From an uncultured Bacteroidales bacterium (GTDB lineage Bacteria > Bacteroidota > Bacteroidia > Bacteroidales > P3): 36,116 nucleotides of DNA. Each line of letters opens with the position of its first letter. Within the stretch, counting starts at the first letter, position 1. A program made the translations under genes and the position numbers. Location: the NCBI GenBank assembly GCA_937915785.1, contig CALGGY010000133.1, forward strand, positions 1-36,116, read 5' to 3'. Below are positions 32,022 through 36,116 of the stretch, piece after piece. The notes under the pieces were generated by a model that ran no database searches, had not been told where the DNA came from, and saw only the letters and a program-made list of their open reading frames with translations.

Positions 32022-33809
32022 TTATCTTTCTGTTTTTTTGTTGCGGATACGGCGTACAACTACTATCACAACGCCAGCCAGAGCAAGTATTGCCATGGGC
32101 AGGAGTATGTTTATCAGCTGATAGCGAAGTCGTTGCTCTTTCACTGACATGGCGTTTAGTTTACGCAGTTTCACCTCGCGCGAACGCAGGTTGAGCACGT
32201 CCTCATCGCCGCAAAGGTAGTTAACGGCATTGAGTATCAGGTTTTTGTTGGCATACATGGTACGTGTCCAGTTGTCGTAGCCGAGCGGATATGGCTGGTT
32301 GTACTGGTAGTTGAAACGGTTGCGTATCATGTCGCCGTCGGCAATGACAATCATTTTTGTGGAGTCGCTGAGGTCGCGGAAGCCCATCTCTGGCATTTCG
32401 GTGAAATTTGGCGACAGGCGGTTTTTCCAAGCGGAGCGGAACTGGCCTTCGAGCAGCACAGCCACCGGCAGGTTGCTGTGGTTGAACAAGCGCTGGTCGG
32501 GTTCCACGCGTGCCACGTTGAGGTCCACGCGAACAGGAGCATTGCTCACATGCACATACTCCGACGTGGTAAGCAGCACCGTTTTATGTATATCATTATC
32601 TATCAAATCGATAGAACTAACGAACTCTCCTTTTATAAGGTCAAGGTTTTTAACGATGGGATGGTCGGCAGTAGGCACAAACTCCGGAAAATAAAACCAT
32701 GGGTGGAAGTTGATGGTCGGTTTGTCGCCCACCATGCCGTCCTGCATAGGAATGGGCATGCAGCGAATGTCGAGCAGCAGGTTGGGATTGATTCGGACAC
32801 CGTAGGAGAATAGCATCCCGTCGAGGTTTTCGAAGGGGAACCTCACTCCTATGGCCACGTCCTTGCTCTGGAGGCTGTCAATATCCATTGCCACAGGGTC
32901 GATGAGCCACAGTATGCGTCCGCCGTACATCACAAATTGGTCGATGATGTAGAGGTCTTGGTCGCTGAAAGGCTGTGTGGGCTTGGGTATAACAAGCAGG
33001 TCGTAACGGTTTTTTAGGATGTACGACAACGAGTCCTTGGCACTTTGGCGACGTTCGGTAAGGGCGTTCACATTGCCGTCGATACGCACGTTTTCGCACG
33101 AGTAGTAATCCACCAGCGACATCTGTATGTCGAAAATGTCCTGCCGTTCGAGTTCGCCATGGCCTTGCAGGAATCCCACGCGGGCGGGCATCACTTTGGT
33201 AAGGCGGCGGATGGCGTCGGTAAGGTTGTATTCAAGGCCTTGCACGGCATTGTTCAGCTCTTCGGCCTGCGACACCCAGCGCTGACCGGGCAGCAGGTTA
33301 ACAACAACCTCGCGGCCCTTGTAACTCACTTCCACATAAGGAATTATAATCCGCTGGGTTTGTGAGCCTTCGCCTTTCTGCTCTATCACCGTGGGGCGGA
33401 TACCTTTTTTGGCCAGATCTTGGTAGAACGTCTGCTGGCGCTCCTTGTCGTCGGCAAAAGAGTTGGGGTCGATGAACTCATATTCAATGTTGTCGTTGTA
33501 GCTGCGGAACCGGTTGAGCATGTCCTTGGTTTCGTCGTGCAAGCGTTTGAAATCGCCAGGAAAATCGCCTTCGAGGTACACTTTGAACATCACAGTTTCG
33601 TCAATGCCCTTAATCAGCTTTTTTGTAGAATCGGCGAGAGTGTAACGTTTATCGGCAGTAAGGTCGAAACGTGTTGAAACGAAATTACCGATAATATTGA
33701 CAAAAACAAGGATAAGCAACAAGGAACCCAAGAAAATCAGGCTGTTCCTGCGCATGTTTCGCTTTTGCGACGACTGTTTGTCGTTTTGTGCCAATCGTTT
33801 AATCTTCAT
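32022..33809 (-). CDS. gldG: gliding-motility-associated ABC transporter component GldG
   Basis: 595 residues. An N-terminal transmembrane helix after a basic stretch (SLIFLGSLLLILVFVNIIGNFV) is followed by the GldG hallmarks: STRFDLTADKRYTLADSTKKLI, VYLEGDFPGDFKRL and YEFIDPNSF. Further on come VVNLLPGQRWVSQAEELNNAV and a GIFT-like periplasmic domain (MPARVGFLQGHGELE). A second transmembrane helix ends the protein (LINILLPMAILALAGVVIVVV). GldG pairs with the permease GldF and an ATPase GldA; the transporter is required for gliding in Flavobacterium, though it also occurs in non-gliding relatives. It lies 28 nt after gldF. No gldA is in the window. Confidence 0.93.
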   Translation of the reverse strand: MKIKRLAQNDKQSSQKRNMRRNSLIFLGSLLLILVFVNIIGNFVSTRFDLTADKRYTLADSTKKLIKGIDETVMFKVYLEGDFPGDFKRLHDETKDMLNRFRSYNDNIEYEFIDPNSFADDKERQQTFYQDLAKKGIRPTVIEQKGEGSQTQRIIIPYVEVSYKGREVVVNLLPGQRWVSQAEELNNAVQGLEYNLTDAIRRLTKVMPARVGFLQGHGELERQDIFDIQMSLVDYYSCENVRIDGNVNALTERRQSAKDSLSYILKNRYDLLVIPKPTQPFSDQDLYIIDQFVMYGGRILWLIDPVAMDIDSLQSKDVAIGVRFPFENLDGMLFSYGVRINPNLLLDIRCMPIPMQDGMVGDKPTINFHPWFYFPEFVPTADHPIVKNLDLIKGEFVSSIDLIDNDIHKTVLLTTSEYVHVSNAPVRVDLNVARVEPDQRLFNHSNLPVAVLLEGQFRSAWKNRLSPNFTEMPEMGFRDLSDSTKMIVIADGDMIRNRFNYQYNQPYPLGYDNWTRTMYANKNLILNAVNYLCGDEDVLNLRSREVKLRKLNAMSVKEQRLRYQLINILLPMAILALAGVVIVVVRRIRNKKTER

Positions 33810-33837
33810 ATATTTACATCAAAGAAAGATCCGTACA

Positions 33838-34563
33838 TTATTTTTTCCACTTGCGCGACTGCAAGGTCAAGTAGGTGAGCGACAGGAATATGGCAATAAC
33901 GCTCAGATAATAGAGCACGTCGCGGGAGTCGATAACGCCGCGGCTCACGCTCTCGTAGTGATGCCGTATGCCGAACCACTTGACAAACATGCTTCCCGAC
34001 ATTTGGTACAATGTCTCGAAACCCAGATAGCTGAAAAAGCACAGCACTATGGCCACAATGAAAGCCACTATCTGGTTTTTGGTTATTGCCGATGCGAAAA
34101 TGCCGATGGAGACGAATACCGCCGCCAACAGCAGCAACCCGATATACGACCCAAACACCGCTCCAGTATCCACATTGCCTACCGGATCGGCGATACGGTA
34201 AACGGTTATATAATAAACAATTGTGGGCAAAATGGCGAGAAATGCGAGGGTAAGTCCGGCAAGGAACTTGGCCATTATGATGGTGTAGTCGGACAGCGGC
34301 TTGGTAAGCAGCAGCTCCATGGTGCCGGCACGCTTTTCCTCGGCAAACATACGCATGGTGATAGCCGGAATCAGGAACAGGAACAGAAACGGCGACACAA
34401 GGAAAAAGGGGCTGAGATCGGCAAAGCCGTAGTCCAGAATATTAAAATCGGAACTAAACACCCACAGCAACAGGCCGTTGAGCAACAGGAACACAAATAT
34501 AGTAAGGTAGCCCATCAGCGATGAGAAAAAACTGCCCAACTCTTTTTTATACAGTGCTAACAT
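33838..34563 (-). CDS. gldF: gliding-motility-associated ABC transporter permease GldF
   Basis: 241 residues with six predicted inner-membrane helices, the ABC-2 permease layout. MLALYKKELGSFFSSLMGYL at the N-terminus and TMRMFAEEKRAGTMELLLTKPLSD are the GldF signature (the EEKRxGTxExLLTxP motif contacts the ATPase). FIVAIVLCFFSYLGF and the final YLSVIAIFLSLTYLTLQSRKWKK complete the fold. It is the first gene of a minus-strand run gldF-gldG-DUF4340-surE and beyond, with a consensus promoter 83 nt upstream. Confidence 0.94.
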   Translation of the reverse strand: MLALYKKELGSFFSSLMGYLTIFVFLLLNGLLLWVFSSDFNILDYGFADLSPFFLVSPFLFLFLIPAITMRMFAEEKRAGTMELLLTKPLSDYTIIMAKFLAGLTLAFLAILPTIVYYITVYRIADPVGNVDTGAVFGSYIGLLLLAAVFVSIGIFASAITKNQIVAFIVAIVLCFFSYLGFETLYQMSGSMFVKWFGIRHHYESVSRGVIDSRDVLYYLSVIAIFLSLTYLTLQSRKWKK

Positions 34564-34645
34564 ACATTACCGTTTTACGTTTAACGCTTATTTTCAGCCA
34601 TATACAACAAACAATTGCCACATACGGCTCGAAAAAATCAATCTG

Positions 34646-34677
34646 CAAAAATACGAAAAAAAAACGTGATTTGCAAA
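34646..34677 (-). promoter_or_regulatory. -33/-7 promoter of the gldF operon
   Basis: TTTG (34677-34674), 20-nt spacer, TATTTTTG (34653-34646) on the minus strand. The start site near 34639 gives a leader of about 75 nt. It may drive everything down to the SpoIID-domain gene, as no internal terminator was seen until 27299. Confidence 0.72.
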
Positions 34678-34776
34678 TCCACGGCGCATATACTTTTTTT
34701 GCAACCGCAGGACAAGTGAAAATATATGGCCTATGCCAAATTTTGCACAAAAACAAAGAAAAACCACGCACAACGT

Positions 34777-36116
34777 TTATCGAACAAGAAGCACAGCCCC
34801 TTTCTGCATACGGCTTATGGTGGGCTGCGACTTGGTTCTGAAATTTATCATATAAACGTAAGTGGCCGTCGGGCAGGCATGACCTTTGTAGGTGCCGTCC
34901 CAGCTCTCATCGGGATTGGTGGAATGGAACACTCGCAGACCGGCACGGTTGTAAATCATAATTTCGTACGATTCGATATTGTGATACCCCACCACCAGAA
35001 GTCGGTTGTTGTCGGCATCGGGGGTGAAAGCGTTGGGCACCCACACATCGCCTTTGATAATGGGGTAAACGTTTTTCGACGAGTCGGCACATCCCACAAA
35101 GGTGGTAACAATAAGTGTTACGTGTAGCGAGTCGCTCTCGATATGTGGAGTATAGTAAGCCGATGTGCTGTGCAGCACCTCCTTGTCGGGATAGCGGTCG
35201 GGGATTTCGTGGAAAATCCATTTGCGGTCGTACACATTGCCTTTGGAGTAGTCGCGGAAAGTCATCTGCATGCCATCTTCCGTAATAGCCCGCGGACTCA
35301 TCTTGTAGTAAGCCTGCAGGTTGTAGGGGGTGTCAACAAACATGGAAATATGCACTATGCTGTCGCAGCCGGCAACTGTTTGCAAGTCTTGCCGGTACCA
35401 GCCTTGTCTGCTGTACGACTGTCCGTTGACATCGACATGTGAGCCGGCGCAGATGGCGAAATAGAGGGTGTCGCGGATGGTGTCAGACACGGTGAGGTTT
35501 ATATGTAGAATACTGTCGCAGCCTGCCGGCGTACGCAATTCTTGGCGATACCAGCCGCCGAGGGAATAAGTAATTCCGTTCAGTTGCACAGTTTTCCCTG
35601 CACAGATGTTATATTCCACCGTGTCGCGGATGGTGTCGTTCACCGTAAGGTTTATCACAGTAATACTGTCGCAGCCGCGTATAGTGTGCAATTGTTGCAC
35701 GTAAGTGCCTTGGCGGGAATACATCTGTCCGCCATGTACGAAAGTGTTTCCGGCACATATTTCTTTCCAGATGGTGTCGCTATATGTGGGATTCACTTCC
35801 AAATCGATGTACAAACGGCTAAGGCAGCCTGTGGAGGCGTTGCGGTTGAGCTGGCTGTAGAAACCCGATGTGGTATAGCTTTGGTTGTTAGTGTCGAAAC
35901 TACTGCCGGCGCAGATGGTCCGGTAAACGGTGTCGCGCAGGGTGTCGGTCACCGTAAGGTCGATATACAAACGGCTGTAGCATCCGGTTACGGCGTCGCG
36001 GTTGAGCTGATTGTAAAAACCTGTGCGATTATACTGCCGTCCGTTGGTATCGAAAACCGCACCGGCGCAGATGGTCCGGTAAACGGTGTCGCGCAGGGTG
36101 TCGGTCACCGTAAGGT
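34777..36116 (-). CDS. T9SS type B sorting domain-containing repeat protein (5' end outside window)
   Basis: The last ~445 residues of a larger secreted protein whose start lies beyond the right edge; the frame is open at 36116, so this is a partial gene. Five 46-52-residue repeats come first, each with an ICAG motif, a YxxxGxYxQxL block and GCxS(I/R)-type text (for example GCDSI). A PKD-like stretch follows (MTFRDYSKGNVYDRKWIF to TTFVGCADSS). The C-terminal gliding-motility/type B sorting domain is WVPNAFTPDADNN, YEIMIYNRAGLRVFHS and SWDGTYKGHACPTATYVYMI, the CHU_C signature read by the type IX secretion system. It is expected at the cell surface or secreted. The gene is separated from the gldF promoter by about 100 nt. 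Confidence 0.92.
   Translation of the reverse strand, partial: LTVTDTLRDTVYRTICAGAVFDTNGRQYNRTGFYNQLNRDAVTGCYSRLYIDLTVTDTLRDTVYRTICAGSSFDTNNQSYTTSGFYSQLNRNASTGCLSRLYIDLEVNPTYSDTIWKEICAGNTFVHGGQMYSRQGTYVQQLHTIRGCDSITVINLTVNDTIRDTVEYNICAGKTVQLNGITYSLGGWYRQELRTPAGCDSILHINLTVSDTIRDTLYFAICAGSHVDVNGQSYSRQGWYRQDLQTVAGCDSIVHISMFVDTPYNLQAYYKMSPRAITEDGMQMTFRDYSKGNVYDRKWIFHEIPDRYPDKEVLHSTSAYYTPHIESDSLHVTLIVTTFVGCADSSKNVYPIIKGDVWVPNAFTPDADNNRLLVVGYHNIESYEIMIYNRAGLRVFHSTNPDESWDGTYKGHACPTATYVYMINFRTKSQPTISRMQKGAVLLVR
35906..36116 (-). repeat. 156-bp tandem repeat with a 55-bp identical block in the T9SS cargo gene
   Basis: Bases 35906-35960 and 36062-36116 are identical (55 bp), offset by 156 bp = 52 codons. 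They code for the TDTLRDTVYRTICAG start of successive repeats. The later copies (below 35906) have diverged. The second block is cut by the right edge, so the repeat probably continues. Confidence 0.88.

Noticed and set aside
33697..34524. 275-codon plus-strand frame antisense to gldF
   Set aside because: The GldF membrane topology and motifs are on the minus strand; the antisense text is a His/Gln-rich shadow.

Overview
The window is chromosomal DNA from a member of the Bacteroidota, most likely an uncultured Bacteroidales. The evidence is a methylmalonyl-CoA mutase small subunit, a UpxY-type NusG paralogue, a GlsA/GlsB glycine-lipid pair, GldF/GldG and a type B T9SS cargo. Several genes also have the Bacteroidota promoter layout (TTTG, 19-20 nt, TAnnTTTG) and lack clear Shine-Dalgarno sites. 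No phage, integrase, transposase, CRISPR array or tRNA was recognised.

Layout. 1-1.9 kb (minus): mutA. 2.2-3.1 kb (plus): a patatin-like phospholipase, then the RNase P RNA gene and a second structured RNA (about 3.65-3.81 kb) whose rod-with-central-bubble fold resembles 6S RNA. 3.9-10.2 kb (plus): an accessory stretch with a small 4-TM transporter, an outer-membrane barrel protein, a lipoprotein whose signal peptide is out of frame by one base in an A7 run, an Rpn/PDDEXK nuclease-like gene with a 12-bp repeat tail, an EF-hand/LRR-type protein cut by an in-frame stop, a WG-repeat secreted protein with three frameshifts and one stop, and a small membrane protein. 10.4-17.1 kb (minus): YqiA-like esterase, rlmH, a methyltransferase and a FemAB-like GNAT protein in overlapping frames; then an OmpA-family protein, FtsE, a UpxY-like antiterminator and a coiled-coil envelope protein. 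17.2-21.2 kb (minus): glsA-glsB-engB-dacB, tightly packed and mostly overlapping. 21.4-25.2 kb (plus): polysaccharide deacetylase, glycosyltransferase and rarA, overlapping by ATGA. 25.3-29.75 kb (minus): M28 peptidase, gcvH, a SpoIID/LytB-domain protein and lpxB. 29.9-34.6 kb (minus): gldF-gldG-DUF4340-surE and a small membrane protein, apparently continuing into lpxB and spoIID. 34.8 kb to the right edge (minus): C-terminal part of a repeat-rich T9SS type B cargo, truncated by the window.

Themes. Most of the intact genes serve the envelope: lipid A (lpxB), glycine lipids (glsA/B), peptidoglycan (dacB, ftsE, SpoIID domain), outer-membrane proteins, surface polysaccharide enzymes and the Gld/T9SS apparatus. 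The most unusual parts are the 6S-like RNA next to rnpB and the decaying accessory island at 5.2-9.8 kb, where all four frameshifts are single missing bases in homopolymer runs while the surrounding housekeeping genes are intact.
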